Shown: positions 1 to 9,361, counted from the first letter of the stretch. The stretch: DNA of 60,000 nucleotides from Hyphomicrobiales bacterium (GCA_900473415.1 UCLR01000019.1:1-60000); one strand, 5' to 3'. The notes: generated from the letters alone by a model not told the origin. Program-made: numbers and translations.

Positions 1-31
1 TTTCAATGGGGTTGCAACAGCTCGTGTAGGC

Positions 32-73
32 ACCCGATAGAAAGGTCACCAGTCTCCCCGTTAGAGATGTCAC
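32..73 (-). repeat. Tandem imperfect 18-bp repeats, possible IS end
   Basis: Two 18-base units (32-49 and 56-73) match at 14 of 18 positions and lie 24 bases apart. On the minus strand both begin GTGAC and continue TCTA. Evenly spaced imperfect repeats of this kind are typical of multi-repeat ends of IS21-like elements, but no transposase is inside the window. Bases 1-156 otherwise hold no gene I can support. Confidence 0.3.
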
Positions 74-156
74 TGGTTCAGAGTGCTGGGTTGCAGCAGC
101 CTCGCAGATCGCATCCGCGTCAAGCGCGTCGCTCTCGTAACTCCTAACGCCGACCT

Positions 157-1575
157 TCACGTCGGAGCGAGGGATGTATCGGCCTTCAAAAGCCTGGCGA
201 CCGATCGACCCGACACATACCCGAGCGCAACCGCCGTCAGCAAACCGTTTCCGGAAAGATACCCACTCGGCTTGCTCCCCGAGACGCCACAGGCTGCGCC
301 GCCGGCCGCGAAGAGATTGGCGATGGCGAACCCGTCGTGTCGCAGCACCCGCGCTTCATGGTCCACGACCAATCCACCCTGGGTATGGAAAAGCGCACCG
401 GTGACCTTTACCGCGCGATAGGGCGAGACGAGCTTCGCAACGCCGGTGAAATCACGCCCGAAGCCATCGATGCCGCCATCCGCTTTGGCCGCCTCGACCG
501 CCTCGAGCGTCGACATCAAGGCGGCCGGATCGACCTGCATCTTCCCGGCCAGCTCCTGCATATCGTCGGCTTCGATGACCGCGTTCATCCGCTCCGCCGT
601 ACGGAAATCTTCGAACTGCCCGGCGATCCCGGCGATGCGCGCATCGAACACCGTCCAGGCCACGCCGCCCGGCTGGGCGAGCACGCTGGCCGCCTGCTCC
701 GAATAGCCGTGCGCCTCGTTGGAAAAGCGCTCGCCCTGAAGGTTGACCTGGAAGCCGCCCTCCATGACCGTCGCCCAGGTGATCAGAATGCCGGCGGGAT
801 GCGCCACTGATCCGTGCCCCTGGTGACCGCCGAGATGCCTCGTGGCCGCGCCGAGCTCCTCGCCCCAGAGGATCGCGTCACCCTGGTTTCCCGGGTGACC
901 GAAATAGAGCGCGTCGCGCATCTCCGGAATATGCTCGGCGACAAGCGCCGGGTTGCCACCATAGCCATTGCAGGCGAGGACCAGCGCATCGCAGCCTATC
1001 TCTTCGCGAGAACCGTCCGGACGAGACAGGACGACGCCACGCGCCCTGCCGTCGGTGCCGAAGATCAAGACCTCCGCCCGAGCTTCCGCGAGGATGTCGA
1101 TCCCGGTCTTCTCCGCCGCCGTACGTAGCCGGTCGATCAGTTCCTCGCCGGAACGGGAAGGGAGCCCATGCATGCGGAGCTCGGAATGGCCGGGGTAGCG
1201 AAAACCTTCGACGAGCGAGAACGGCAAGTCGTGGGTATCGGCCAGCCACTCTAGCGTCGGCCCGATGGTCTCCGTCACGAGCCTGACGAGGCCTCGCTCC
1301 GGCTCGTCATGGGCTTTCCGGAGGATGTCCGCGGCAAACATCTCGGGTGTGTCGGCGACGGCCGCCGCCTTTTGCCAGCGCGTTCCGGCGGCAGGCACCA
1401 GGCCCGCCGACAACGCCGTCGAGCCGTGCGGCACCGCATCGCGCTCCAGCACCAGCGGATCGACACCATCCGCCTTGGCCGACAGGGCCGCCGTCAGGCC
1501 GGCCGCGCCGCCGCCAACGATGATCAGCGGCACCGTCATCTTGAGCGCGCGGTCGGAGATCTCGATTCGGCTCAT
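157..1575 (-). CDS. FAD-dependent oxidoreductase, fumarate reductase flavoprotein-like
   Basis: This 472-aa protein has an N-terminal dinucleotide-binding motif, GGGAAGLTAAL, at about residues 21-31, and a C-terminal FAD-closing segment ending in GYLSGNGLLTAVALGY. This is the architecture of the FAD_binding_2 family (fumarate reductase, urocanate reductase, 3-ketosteroid dehydrogenase). The family adds or removes hydrogen across a carbon-carbon bond next to a carbonyl or carboxylate. No signal peptide or haem motif is visible, so it is probably cytoplasmic. It is the last gene of the minus-strand unit, and its ATG overlaps the stop of the isochorismatase-fold gene by four bases. I infer reduction or desaturation of an unsaturated or saturated dicarboxylate in the pathway encoded upstream; the substrate is unknown. 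Confidence 0.85.
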   Translation of the reverse strand: MSRIEISDRALKMTVPLIIVGGGAAGLTAALSAKADGVDPLVLERDAVPHGSTALSAGLVPAAGTRWQKAAAVADTPEMFAADILRKAHDEPERGLVRLVTETIGPTLEWLADTHDLPFSLVEGFRYPGHSELRMHGLPSRSGEELIDRLRTAAEKTGIDILAEARAEVLIFGTDGRARGVVLSRPDGSREEIGCDALVLACNGYGGNPALVAEHIPEMRDALYFGHPGNQGDAILWGEELGAATRHLGGHQGHGSVAHPAGILITWATVMEGGFQVNLQGERFSNEAHGYSEQAASVLAQPGGVAWTVFDARIAGIAGQFEDFRTAERMNAVIEADDMQELAGKMQVDPAALMSTLEAVEAAKADGGIDGFGRDFTGVAKLVSPYRAVKVTGALFHTQGGLVVDHEARVLRHDGFAIANLFAAGGAACGVSGSKPSGYLSGNGLLTAVALGYVSGRSVARLLKADTSLAPT

Positions 1576-2186
1576 TGCGCCGTGAATTCCGCGATCATGT
1601 CCGCGATCGTGGCGATACGGCTGACCGGCTTCAGAGCAGCGATCGCGATATCGTGCGTTTCCTGTGAAAAGGCGGCCGAACCGTCGGACAGCGTGATCGT
1701 CTCAAAATCGCGCACATGCGCATCGCGCACCGTTGAAGCCACACCGCCATTGGTGACGATGCCGCCGACGAGGAGCTTCTCAATACCGCATTTGCGCAGC
1801 ACCCATTCGAGCCGGGTCATGTAGAAGGAGGAATAGGCGACCTTCTCCACCACCAGATCGGCGGGCTGGAGCATGTCGACCAGGCTATTGCCCCAGCTTC
1901 CCGGCGCAAAATCGCCCTTACCGAGAAACGGCCGGAGTTCCTTCAGATGCGGCGAGATGATCGGCTCGCCATTCTTGGCCGGAACCAGCGTGAACTGGGC
2001 GGAGATGATGTAGCCGCCCTTCCGGCGCATCACGTCCACCAGCGGCTTGATACGCTCCGGCAGCGCGGCGATCTCGGGCGCCCCCTGCCCCGCGCGGCCA
2101 TAGGCGCCGTTCGAAGCGAGAAAATCGTTGGTGAGATCGACGATGACGAGGCCGGTCTTTTCGATCGGGATGGAATGCGCGTTCAT
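1572..2186 (-). CDS. Isochorismatase-fold hydrolase lacking the catalytic Cys
   Basis: This 204-aa protein has the isochorismatase-like alpha/beta fold. Asp17 (in VIVDLTNDF) and Lys115 (in VVEKVAYSS) match two of the three catalytic residues of the cysteine-hydrolase branch. The third, normally Cys in a TNGCV-type motif, is Gly148 here (TNGGVASTVRDA). Nicotinamidase- and maleamate-amidase-type members use that Cys as nucleophile, whereas vinyl-ether hydrolases of the family do not need it, so an amidase role is doubtful. The start at 2186 is chosen because its ATG overlaps the hyuA-like stop by four bases; the upstream open frame is the shadow of hyuA. It is translationally coupled on both sides within the unit. 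Confidence 0.85.
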   Translation of the reverse strand: MNAHSIPIEKTGLVIVDLTNDFLASNGAYGRAGQGAPEIAALPERIKPLVDVMRRKGGYIISAQFTLVPAKNGEPIISPHLKELRPFLGKGDFAPGSWGNSLVDMLQPADLVVEKVAYSSFYMTRLEWVLRKCGIEKLLVGGIVTNGGVASTVRDAHVRDFETITLSDGSAAFSQETHDIAIAALKPVSRIATIADMIAEFTAQ

Positions 2187-4258
2187 GCTTTTCGCTCCAC
2201 GACGACGTTGCCGTAGCTGTCGACGCGCGCCTTGAAATCCGGCGCGACCACGGTCGTCGCATCCGGCTGCTCGAGGATGGCTGGGCCTTCGATCTCCGCC
2301 CCCTCGGGAAGGTCGAGGCGGGCATAGATCGTCGTGTCGTGCCAGGCGCCGTCGAACCATGCCTGGCGCTTGCCTATGGTGGCCGAGGCGACGGTCGTGT
2401 CGGCCGGCGCCGCGAGGGCTTTCAGGTCGAAGCCGGGGCGGATGCCGATCGCGCTGGTCCTGAGATTGACGATGCGTATCGGCACGCCGGGCAGCAGGCG
2501 GCTGAACGAAGCCTGATAAGCCGCTTCGAATGCCTGGCGGATCATGGTTTCGCTGAGATCCGTCCTGTCGCCCAGGATCGAAGCCGGCAGCGTGGCGCGG
2601 ACCGTGTGCGTCTGCCCGACGTAATGCATGTCCAGCTCGAAGAGAATGTCGATACGCTCCATCGAAAGACGGGCATCCTCGACGACGGCGCGGGCCTTGG
2701 CCGCCTCCTTGACCATGCGCGCGTCCACCGCCGCAATGTCGAGGCCTTCCAGGGCCAGATTGAGCGTCTGGACCTGATCGTGGCGGATATCGGCGATGAC
2801 GCAGCCGAGCGCCGAGGTGACACCCGGATAGCGCGGCACCAGCGCCGCCTTCAGCCCCACATCCTTGATCAGCGCCGAGACGTGCAGCGCGCCGCCGCCG
2901 CCGAAGGGAACCGCCGCAAATTTCTGCGGATCATGACCGCGCTCGATCGACATCAGTCGGATGGCGCCCGCCATGCGGCTGTCGGCGATGCGGACGATAG
3001 CCTCGGCGGCTTCCATGACGCCGAGGCTGAGCGGTCGCGCCACATGCTCCTCGATGGCCTTCCTCGCCGCCTCGACATCGAGCCGGGCGAGCTTGCCGCC
3101 GATCGGCCGATCGGCATTGATGCGGCCTAGCACCACATTGGCATCGGTCAGCGTCGGGCGGGTGTTGCCCTGGCCGTAGCAGGCCGGCCCCGGCCGCGAG
3201 CCGGCGCTCTCCGGACCAACCTGCAGCAGCCCGCCGGCATCCACATGCGCGATCGATCCGCCGCCGGCACCGATCGTGGTGATCTCGATCATCGGCGTGC
3301 GGATGACGAGCCCGAAGTCGATCGTCGTCTGGGCGGCGAGGGCCGCCTTCCCGTCTGCTATCAGCGAGACGTCGAAGGAGGTGCCGCCGAGATCGCCGGT
3401 GATGACGTTCGGAAAGCCGGCCGCCTTGGCGATGGCGGCTGCGGCGATGACGCCCGCAGCCGGGCCGGACAGCGCCGTCCGGGCTGGCAGGCGCCGCGCC
3501 ATCTCGGTCGACATCACGCCGCCGTTGGACTGAACGATGTGGAACCGGCCGGCGAAGTCCTCGCCTTCCAATGCCTTTTCGAGCTTGCCGAGATAGGAGC
3601 CGACGACCGGTTGCAGATAGGCGTTCAGCACGGTGGTCGATGTGCGTTCGAACTCGCGGATTTCCGGCAGGATCTGCGTCGAGCAGGCGACATTGTCATT
3701 GTGCCAGACGGCGCGGGCGGCCGCGAGCGCCCTCTCCTCGTTCTCCGGATTGGCGAAGGCGTTGACGAAGACGATCGCCAGCGCTTCCGCCCCCATCGCC
3801 TTCAGCCGTTCGGCTGCCATGCGCACGGCGGCTACGTCCACCTGCACCCGCATCGTGCCGTCGGCCAGCGTCCGTTCCGGCACTTCCGTGCGGAAATCAC
3901 GCTCGACCACAGGAACGAAATCGCCCCATAGGCCCCAGGTGTGGCGGCGGTCGCGGCGGCGCATCTCGAGCACGTCGCGAAAGCCCGTGGTGGTGATGAG
4001 GCCGACCTTAGCGCCTTTGCGTTCCAGGAGGGCGTTGGTGCCGACCGTCGTGCCGTGCACGATGGAATCGAGCCCGGAAATCTCGCCGAAGCCTTTTAGC
4101 CCATCGAGGAAGCCGACGGCCTCGTCGCCGCGGTTGGAGGGTACCTTGTTGGTGCGGAACCGGGCCTCGGCTTCGTCGAAATAGAAGAGGTCGGTGAACG
4201 TGCCGCCGACGTCGACACCGACGATGGTCCCCAGCGTTGAAGTCCCCAGATTGCTCAC
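2183..4258 (-). CDS. hyuA: Hydantoinase/oxoprolinase-family subunit A
   Basis: This 691-aa protein begins with an ASKHA-type ATP-binding motif, VGVDVGGTFTDL, at residues 13-24, and has the length of HyuA subunits. The family includes N-methylhydantoinase A, the 5-oxoprolinase A half, and the beta-type subunits of acetone and acetophenone carboxylases. All use ATP to activate a carbonyl or lactam together with a HyuB partner. Here hyuB lies directly upstream and the genes overlap by four bases (GTGA), so the start is GTG at 4258. Likely chemistry is ATP-dependent opening of a lactam or imide ring, or an ATP-dependent carboxylation. No extra carboxylase subunit lies alongside, which favours ring opening, but the substrate cannot be read from sequence. 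Confidence 0.9.
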   Translation of the reverse strand: MSNLGTSTLGTIVGVDVGGTFTDLFYFDEAEARFRTNKVPSNRGDEAVGFLDGLKGFGEISGLDSIVHGTTVGTNALLERKGAKVGLITTTGFRDVLEMRRRDRRHTWGLWGDFVPVVERDFRTEVPERTLADGTMRVQVDVAAVRMAAERLKAMGAEALAIVFVNAFANPENEERALAAARAVWHNDNVACSTQILPEIREFERTSTTVLNAYLQPVVGSYLGKLEKALEGEDFAGRFHIVQSNGGVMSTEMARRLPARTALSGPAAGVIAAAAIAKAAGFPNVITGDLGGTSFDVSLIADGKAALAAQTTIDFGLVIRTPMIEITTIGAGGGSIAHVDAGGLLQVGPESAGSRPGPACYGQGNTRPTLTDANVVLGRINADRPIGGKLARLDVEAARKAIEEHVARPLSLGVMEAAEAIVRIADSRMAGAIRLMSIERGHDPQKFAAVPFGGGGALHVSALIKDVGLKAALVPRYPGVTSALGCVIADIRHDQVQTLNLALEGLDIAAVDARMVKEAAKARAVVEDARLSMERIDILFELDMHYVGQTHTVRATLPASILGDRTDLSETMIRQAFEAAYQASFSRLLPGVPIRIVNLRTSAIGIRPGFDLKALAAPADTTVASATIGKRQAWFDGAWHDTTIYARLDLPEGAEIEGPAILEQPDATTVVAPDFKARVDSYGNVVVERKA

Positions 4259-5988
4259 GCAGCTACTCCATTACGCAGACGGTCCGTCGCCTGATGGTCG
4301 ATCTCGCCATTCGCCCCGATAACCACGCCATAAAGCGCCTTCGCCCGCTCGATGCTGACGAAGCCGAGCTGCACGTCATGCAGCACCTTCTGCGGATCTC
4401 GGCCGAACGGGTTCCCCCAGCCGCCGCCGCCGGGCGTTTCGAGCCTGATGCGCCGGCCCGCCGGTAACCTCAGATCGGTGATCTTGGACGCCATCGGCGG
4501 GCTGTCCTCACCGTCCCCGGTTTCCCAGAAGAAGCGGTTGAGAGCGGCCGACCCGCCGCCGCAGACACCGAAGGGGGCCTGCTTGCCTCGCTCGCCGAGG
4601 AGCGCCACGTCACCGCCCTTGAGCAGCTCCAGTTCGTAGACCGCGCCGAAGCCACCGCGATGGACGCCGGCTCCGGCGGAGTCGGATCTCAGCGCCCATT
4701 GGGTGAACATCACCGGATAGGCGGCCTCGAGGATTTCGACTGGCGGGATGGTCGCTGTCGAGATCGGATTGTTGGCGTGGTTGAGCCCGTCCGAAACCGG
4801 GTTGCCGCCCAGCCCGCCGCCAAAGAAAGAGAACATCACCCAACGCGACCCGTCGTCGCGATGGCCGGCCACGGAGAGCGCGTTGATCGTGCCGAAGGGC
4901 GCGGCCGTGGCCCGGGCCGGGTCCGCCTCGGCGATCGCGCCGAGCACGACGCCGATCAGCCTGAGGATCGTCTCCGTATAGCCGGCGACGGGTTTCGGAG
5001 CATTGGCGCCGAGCAGCGAATTATCGACGATCTTGAACGTGATCGGCCGCAGGCAACCTGCATTGGCCGGGACCTCGGTGAAGATGTGCTTGAGGGCCAC
5101 GTAGCAGGCGGCGATCGTCGTGGAGCGGGAGATATTGATCGGCCCCTGCGCTGCCTGCGCCGAGCGGGAGAAGTCCAGCTCCATCGTGTCGCCGGAGATC
5201 GTCAAATCCAATGCGACGGTCAGCAGCCGGTCGGTGATGCCGTCGTTGTCGAGCACGTCCTCGAAGCTGTAGGTCCCGTCCGGAATGGAGGAGATCGCCG
5301 AGCGCATCAGCGCTTCCGCGCGGTTCGAGAAAGCGTCGAAGGCGGTTTCGACCGTGCCGGCGCCATATTCGTCGAGCAGAGTGCCAAGCCGCTTCTCACC
5401 GAGATCGAGCGCATTCAGCTGGCCGTTCAGATCGCCCCAGTTCGACATCGGCACGCGCGAATTGGCAGAGATGATCTCGATGATGTCGTGCTGCATCTCG
5501 CCGGCCGAGATCAGTTTGACGGGCGGGATCCGCACACCTTCCTGGAAGGATTCGACCGCTTTCGGATTGTAGCTGCCCGCGACGTTGCCGCCGATGTCGA
5601 GCCAGTGGCCGACCGAGGCCATCCAGCAGAACAGCTTGCCGTCGCGGAAGATCGGCCTGACGAGCCGAAAATCGTTGAGATGCGTGCCGCCCTCGTAGGG
5701 GTCGTTGAAAATGAAGGTGTCCTTCTCCTTCGCCCCGCCTTCCTTGGCGACCTTTGCGATCACGGCCCGCACGGCGAACGCCATGGCGCCGACGAAGATC
5801 GGCAGGCCCGATGTGCCTTGCACCAGCGTATCGCCGGTTTCGGCATGATAAATCCCGTGGCAGGCATCCTTGGCTTCCGCGATCGTCGGATTGAAGGCCG
5901 AGCGATACAGCGTCACGTCCATTTCGTCGGCGATCTGTTCCAGCCGGCCCTTGAGGACGGCGAGGGTGACGGGATCGAGCGAGCTCAC
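4255..5988 (-). CDS. hyuB: Hydantoinase/oxoprolinase-family subunit B
   Basis: This 577-aa protein matches hydantoinase B along its whole length. It begins SSLDPVTLAVLKGRLEQIAD and contains FIFNDPYEGGTHLNDF, the typical NDPY-GGTH segment of HyuB and of the carboxylase alpha subunits. A longer upstream frame exists, but homology begins only at the GTG at 5988, which overlaps the lyase stop as GTGA. It pairs with the hyuA product and probably carries the site that acts on the ATP-activated intermediate. Gene order is lyase, hyuB, hyuA, all translationally coupled. Confidence 0.9.
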   Translation of the reverse strand: MSSLDPVTLAVLKGRLEQIADEMDVTLYRSAFNPTIAEAKDACHGIYHAETGDTLVQGTSGLPIFVGAMAFAVRAVIAKVAKEGGAKEKDTFIFNDPYEGGTHLNDFRLVRPIFRDGKLFCWMASVGHWLDIGGNVAGSYNPKAVESFQEGVRIPPVKLISAGEMQHDIIEIISANSRVPMSNWGDLNGQLNALDLGEKRLGTLLDEYGAGTVETAFDAFSNRAEALMRSAISSIPDGTYSFEDVLDNDGITDRLLTVALDLTISGDTMELDFSRSAQAAQGPINISRSTTIAACYVALKHIFTEVPANAGCLRPITFKIVDNSLLGANAPKPVAGYTETILRLIGVVLGAIAEADPARATAAPFGTINALSVAGHRDDGSRWVMFSFFGGGLGGNPVSDGLNHANNPISTATIPPVEILEAAYPVMFTQWALRSDSAGAGVHRGGFGAVYELELLKGGDVALLGERGKQAPFGVCGGGSAALNRFFWETGDGEDSPPMASKITDLRLPAGRRIRLETPGGGGWGNPFGRDPQKVLHDVQLGFVSIERAKALYGVVIGANGEIDHQATDRLRNGVAA

Positions 5989-6878
5989 GCCGCGTCCTCC
6001 TTGTTGCCTTTCGTGCGAGCCGCGTCTTCGTAGGTCTCTCCGAGCGCGAGCATCTGCGGGGTGCCGATGAGGGCGTTGAGGCCATTGAAATCGAACATGC
6101 GGTCTGCGAACGGCGTGTTCGAGCCGGCCGCTGCCAGCGAGGCGTAGTATTCCGTCGCCGTCTTCGCCATCGCCCTGACGATCCCGCCCGGAAAGATGAC
6201 GATCTGGAAACCGAGGTCGCCAAGCTCCGCCGCATTGCGGATCGGCGTCGTGCCGCCCTCCACCATATTCGCCACGAGCGGCCTGACGCCCTTCAGCGCG
6301 GAGGAAACGGCGGCCAGTTGATCGCGGGACTTCGGCGCCTCGACGAACAGGACGTCGGCGCCGGCCTCGGCATAGGCATGTGCCCGCTCCAGGGCTCGCT
6401 CCAGCCCCTCCATCTGCAAGGCATCGGTCCGCGCCACGATCAGCGTGTCCTCGTCCGTCCGCGCATCCACGGCAGCCCGGATCTTGCCGACCATTTCTCC
6501 GGCAGGGATCACCGACTTGTCGGCGAGATGACCGCAACGCTTCGGCGTCGTCTGGTCCTCCAGCTGGATCGCCTGCGCGCCCATCTTCTCGAACAGCCGC
6601 ACCGTGCGCTGCACGTTGAGCGCATTGCCGTAGCCGGTATCGGCATCGACGATCACCGGCGTCGAAACCCGGTCGGAGATCATCGCAATCCGGTCGGCGA
6701 CCTCCGCCATCGACACCAGACCGATGTCGGGACGCCCGAGATGGGTGTAGGCGATCGCCGCACCGCTCAGGTAAAGCGCCTTGAAGCCAGCCTCCGACGC
6801 GATCGACGCCGTAAGAGCGTCGAAAACGCCGGGCGCCACCACATGGCTTCCGCTATCCATCAATTTGCGAAGGCTCAT
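5985..6878 (-). CDS. Isocitrate lyase/PEP mutase superfamily carbon-carbon lyase
   Basis: This 297-aa TIM-barrel protein has the superfamily landmarks: YLSGAAIA (residues 36-43), the metal-binding DADTGYGN (78-85), QLEDQ (105-109) and the gating loop PKRCGHL (112-118). Cys115 in K(R/K)CGH is the general acid of the true lyases (isocitrate, 2-methylisocitrate and 2,3-dimethylmalate lyase); phosphomutases and oxaloacetate decarboxylases lack it. I therefore read it as a 2-hydroxy-dicarboxylate lyase releasing pyruvate or glyoxylate. It lies between livF and hyuB, and a LeuCD-type hydratase sits across the divergent promoter. That pairing recalls the dimethylmaleate branch of nicotinate fermentation. 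Exact substrate unknown. Confidence 0.85.
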   Translation of the reverse strand: MSLRKLMDSGSHVVAPGVFDALTASIASEAGFKALYLSGAAIAYTHLGRPDIGLVSMAEVADRIAMISDRVSTPVIVDADTGYGNALNVQRTVRLFEKMGAQAIQLEDQTTPKRCGHLADKSVIPAGEMVGKIRAAVDARTDEDTLIVARTDALQMEGLERALERAHAYAEAGADVLFVEAPKSRDQLAAVSSALKGVRPLVANMVEGGTTPIRNAAELGDLGFQIVIFPGGIVRAMAKTATEYYASLAAAGSNTPFADRMFDFNGLNALIGTPQMLALGETYEDAARTKGNKEDAA

Positions 6879-6904
6879 TTCAATCTTCCATGTTGTTTCG
6901 CAGC

Positions 6905-6926
6905 GACCGGCCTCGCGGGGCCGGTC
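6905..6926 (-). promoter_or_regulatory. Intercistronic hairpin between livF and the lyase gene
   Basis: A perfect 8-bp inverted repeat, GACCGGCC/GGCCGGTC, with a 6-base loop fills most of the 57-base gap. No T-run follows on the minus strand, so it is more likely an mRNA-stability or partial-attenuation element than a full terminator. Confidence 0.5.
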
Positions 6927-6935
6927 CGACAGAGG

Positions 6936-7637
6936 TCAAAGCCCGAGATAGGCCCGCCTCAGTTCGGGATCGTTCTTGAGCTCCGCGGCCTCGCCCGAAA
7001 GCGCAACCACGCCGTTCTCGAGAATGTAGGCGCGGCGCGCCAGTTCGAGCGACTGCACCACATTCTGCTCGACGAGCATGATCGGCAGACCGTCGTCGCT
7101 GAGCTGCCGGATCAGCCCGAACATCTCCTCGACGAGCAGAGGAGACAGGCCAAGCGACGGTTCGTCGAGGATGAGGAGCTTGGGCTCGCTCATCAGGCCG
7201 CGCCCGATCGCCAGCATCTGCTGTTCGCCTCCGGACATGGTGCCGGCCAATTGCCGGGTCCGCTCCTTCAACCGCGGGAAGGTGGTGAATACCTTGTCGA
7301 TATTGGCGCCGCGGACGCTCTTCGGGCGGGAATAGCCACCGAGTTCGAGGTTTTCGAGGATCGTCAGGTTCGGGAAGATCTTGCGGCCTTCCGGCACGTG
7401 GATCAGCCCTGCGGCGACGACCTGCTTGGCGCTCGCGCCGAAAATATCCAGCCCGCAGAAGCGGATGGCGCCGCTGCGCGGCCGCAGCAAGCCGGACAGC
7501 ACCTTGTTCAGCGTCGTCTTGCCGACGCCGTTCGAGCCCAGCACGGCGACGACCTCGCCCTTGTTGACGCTAAGGCTCAGCCCCCGGAGGACTTCCGTCC
7601 CGCCATAGCCAGCGCGCAGATCGCCCACCTCAAGCAT
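6936..7637 (-). CDS. livF: Branched-chain-type ABC transporter ATPase (LivF)
   Basis: This 233-aa ABC ATPase has Walker A GSNGVGKTT, signature MSGGEQQMLAIGR and Walker B LLILDEPSLGL. Length and sequence match LivF, one of the paired cytoplasmic ATPases of HAAT-family importers. The ATG at 7637 is chosen because LivF homology begins there (MLEVGDLRAGYGG); it overlaps the livG stop by eight bases. Together with LivG it powers uptake of whatever substrate the binding protein at 10328-11554 captures. The neighbouring catabolic genes suggest an amide, carboxylate or ring compound rather than leucine. Confidence 0.92.
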   Translation of the reverse strand: MLEVGDLRAGYGGTEVLRGLSLSVNKGEVVAVLGSNGVGKTTLNKVLSGLLRPRSGAIRFCGLDIFGASAKQVVAAGLIHVPEGRKIFPNLTILENLELGGYSRPKSVRGANIDKVFTTFPRLKERTRQLAGTMSGGEQQMLAIGRGLMSEPKLLILDEPSLGLSPLLVEEMFGLIRQLSDDGLPIMLVEQNVVQSLELARRAYILENGVVALSGEAAELKNDPELRRAYLGL

Positions 7638-8382
7638 CAGCGGCTCCCTCGCTTCTGATCCGCTCCGCCGCACCATGGCCGAGATAGGCTTCGATGACGG
7701 CCGGGTCATTGCAAACGGCCCGCGGCTCGCCGCTGGCGATCATCCGCCCCTGCGACAGGACATAGACGCTGTCGCAGAGGTTCATGACCGCCTGCATGAT
7801 GTGCTCGATCATCAGGATCGTGACGCCTTCGTCGCGGATCGAACGAATGATGGGCAGGACATCGCGGATTTCCGACGGGTTGAGGCCGGCAAGCACCTCG
7901 TCGAGAAGCAGGAGCTTCGGCCGTGTGGCCAGCGCGCGGGCGAGTTCGAGTCGCTTGCGCCCGGCAATCGTCAGCCCTGAAGCGAGCTTCTCGAGCTCGC
8001 GGCCGAGCCCGACCCTCTCAGCCGTTTGTGACGCCAGACTCCTGGCTTCCCGCGGGTCCTTGGTGTGGAGATAGGCGCCGACGGCAATGTTGTCGCGAAC
8101 GTTCAGCCCGGCAAAGGGCTGGACGATCTGGAAGGTCCGGGCCAGTCCGCGACGGGCCCGAAGGTGCGGCTTTTCCCCCGTGATATCGTTGCCTTCGAAG
8201 GCCACCTGTCCGCTGTTGGGAGACAGAAAGCCCGCGATCATCGCGAACATAGTCGTCTTGCCTGCGCCGTTTGGACCGATCAGGCCGGTGATCGACCCCT
8301 CCTCGACATCGATTGAGGCGCTGTCGACCGCCAGCAGGCCAAAGAAGCGCTTGGTGAGGTTCTGAGCCTTGAGCATGGTCAT
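7630..8382 (-). CDS. livG: Branched-chain-type ABC transporter ATPase (LivG)
   Basis: This 250-aa ABC ATPase has Walker A GPNGAGKTT and a LivG-type C-terminus with IEHIMQAVMNLCDSVYVLSQG. The signature loop is degenerate (LTIAGRKRLELARALA instead of LSGGQ), as is common in this subfamily. The ATG at 8382 leaves a four-base gap after livM; an ATG two codons later is an alternative, and the longer upstream frame is unlikely. It is the partner of livF in the same minus-strand unit. Confidence 0.9.
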   Translation of the reverse strand: MTMLKAQNLTKRFFGLLAVDSASIDVEEGSITGLIGPNGAGKTTMFAMIAGFLSPNSGQVAFEGNDITGEKPHLRARRGLARTFQIVQPFAGLNVRDNIAVGAYLHTKDPREARSLASQTAERVGLGRELEKLASGLTIAGRKRLELARALATRPKLLLLDEVLAGLNPSEIRDVLPIIRSIRDEGVTILMIEHIMQAVMNLCDSVYVLSQGRMIASGEPRAVCNDPAVIEAYLGHGAAERIRSEGAADA

Positions 8383-8386
8383 GTTC

Positions 8387-9361
8387 TCAGGCCGCATCCA
8401 TCCGGTTCGCACGTTTATGGGCGAGGTCGGAGAAAAAGCCCCGGATGCCGTTTGGCGCAAAGGCGACGCACAGCACCAAGATCACTCCGAAGACGACGAG
8501 GTCTATCCCGGCGATCCCGCCGGCGAAGGACTTGGTCAGCTCACCAAGCCCCAACAGCACGACAGAGCCGATCAACGGTCCGATGATCGTTCCCGCCCCG
8601 CCGACGATGGCGGCGAAAAGCGCCTCGATCGAAATCCACGAGCCATAGGCGACGTTCGCGTCGATGAAGAGGAAGTTCTGGACGTAGAGGCAGCCGGCCA
8701 GCGCCGTGACGCCGGCCGAAAGCGTGATCGCCTGCATCTTGATGCGGAACACGTCGACGCCCAATGCCTGCGCCGCCTGATCGTTTTCCCTCAGTGCGAC
8801 CAGATAGGCGCCGAAAGCCGAGCGTTCGAGCCAGCGCGTCAGGAACAGGGTCGCCGCGACGAAAGCGATCAGGATCAGCAGAAAATAGCGCCGGTCGGAA
8901 AACTGCAGATAGGTGAAGCCGTTCTGCAGCCTGACCAGCATACCGGCGGCACCGCCCGTGACGCTCCAGCTATTGGCGAGGACCCGCAGCACTTCCGCGA
9001 AGGCGAGTGTGATCAAAGCGAAGTAGGAACCTCGCAGCCCGGCGCGGAAACTCAGGAAGCCGATCACCGCACCGACGATCGAGCCGAAGGCAACGCCGCA
9101 AACCAGACCGACCCAGGCATTGAAGCCGAAGTTCGTCTGGAGGATCGCCGTGGTATAGGCGCCGGTCCCGAAGAAAGCGGCATGCCCGAAGGAGGAGAGC
9201 CCGCCATAGCCGCCGAGAAGGTTCCAGCCCTGCGCGGCCAGCGCGATGATCATCATGAAGATGAAAAGGTTGAGGATATTGCCCGGCAGGCCGACAACCG
9301 CCAGCACGCCGATGACGATGAGGAAGGCGAGCGCATAGAGAAATTCGCGGTTTCCGATCAT
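8387..9361 (-). CDS. livM: Branched-chain-type ABC transporter permease (LivM)
   Basis: This 324-aa polytopic membrane protein has about eight to ten hydrophobic segments and the LivM-type stretch GGYGGLSSFGHAAFFGTGAYT near residues 50-70. The ATG at 9361 overlaps the livH stop by four bases, which fixes the start. It forms the heteromeric channel with LivH. Confidence 0.9.
   Translation of the reverse strand: MIGNREFLYALAFLIVIGVLAVVGLPGNILNLFIFMMIIALAAQGWNLLGGYGGLSSFGHAAFFGTGAYTTAILQTNFGFNAWVGLVCGVAFGSIVGAVIGFLSFRAGLRGSYFALITLAFAEVLRVLANSWSVTGGAAGMLVRLQNGFTYLQFSDRRYFLLILIAFVAATLFLTRWLERSAFGAYLVALRENDQAAQALGVDVFRIKMQAITLSAGVTALAGCLYVQNFLFIDANVAYGSWISIEALFAAIVGGAGTIIGPLIGSVVLLGLGELTKSFAGGIAGIDLVVFGVILVLCVAFAPNGIRGFFSDLAHKRANRMDAA

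Noticed and set aside
6905..6926. Intrinsic terminator splitting the liv and hyu genes
   Set aside because: No T-run follows on the minus strand and the gene spacing is short, so a stabilising or attenuating hairpin in one transcript is preferred.
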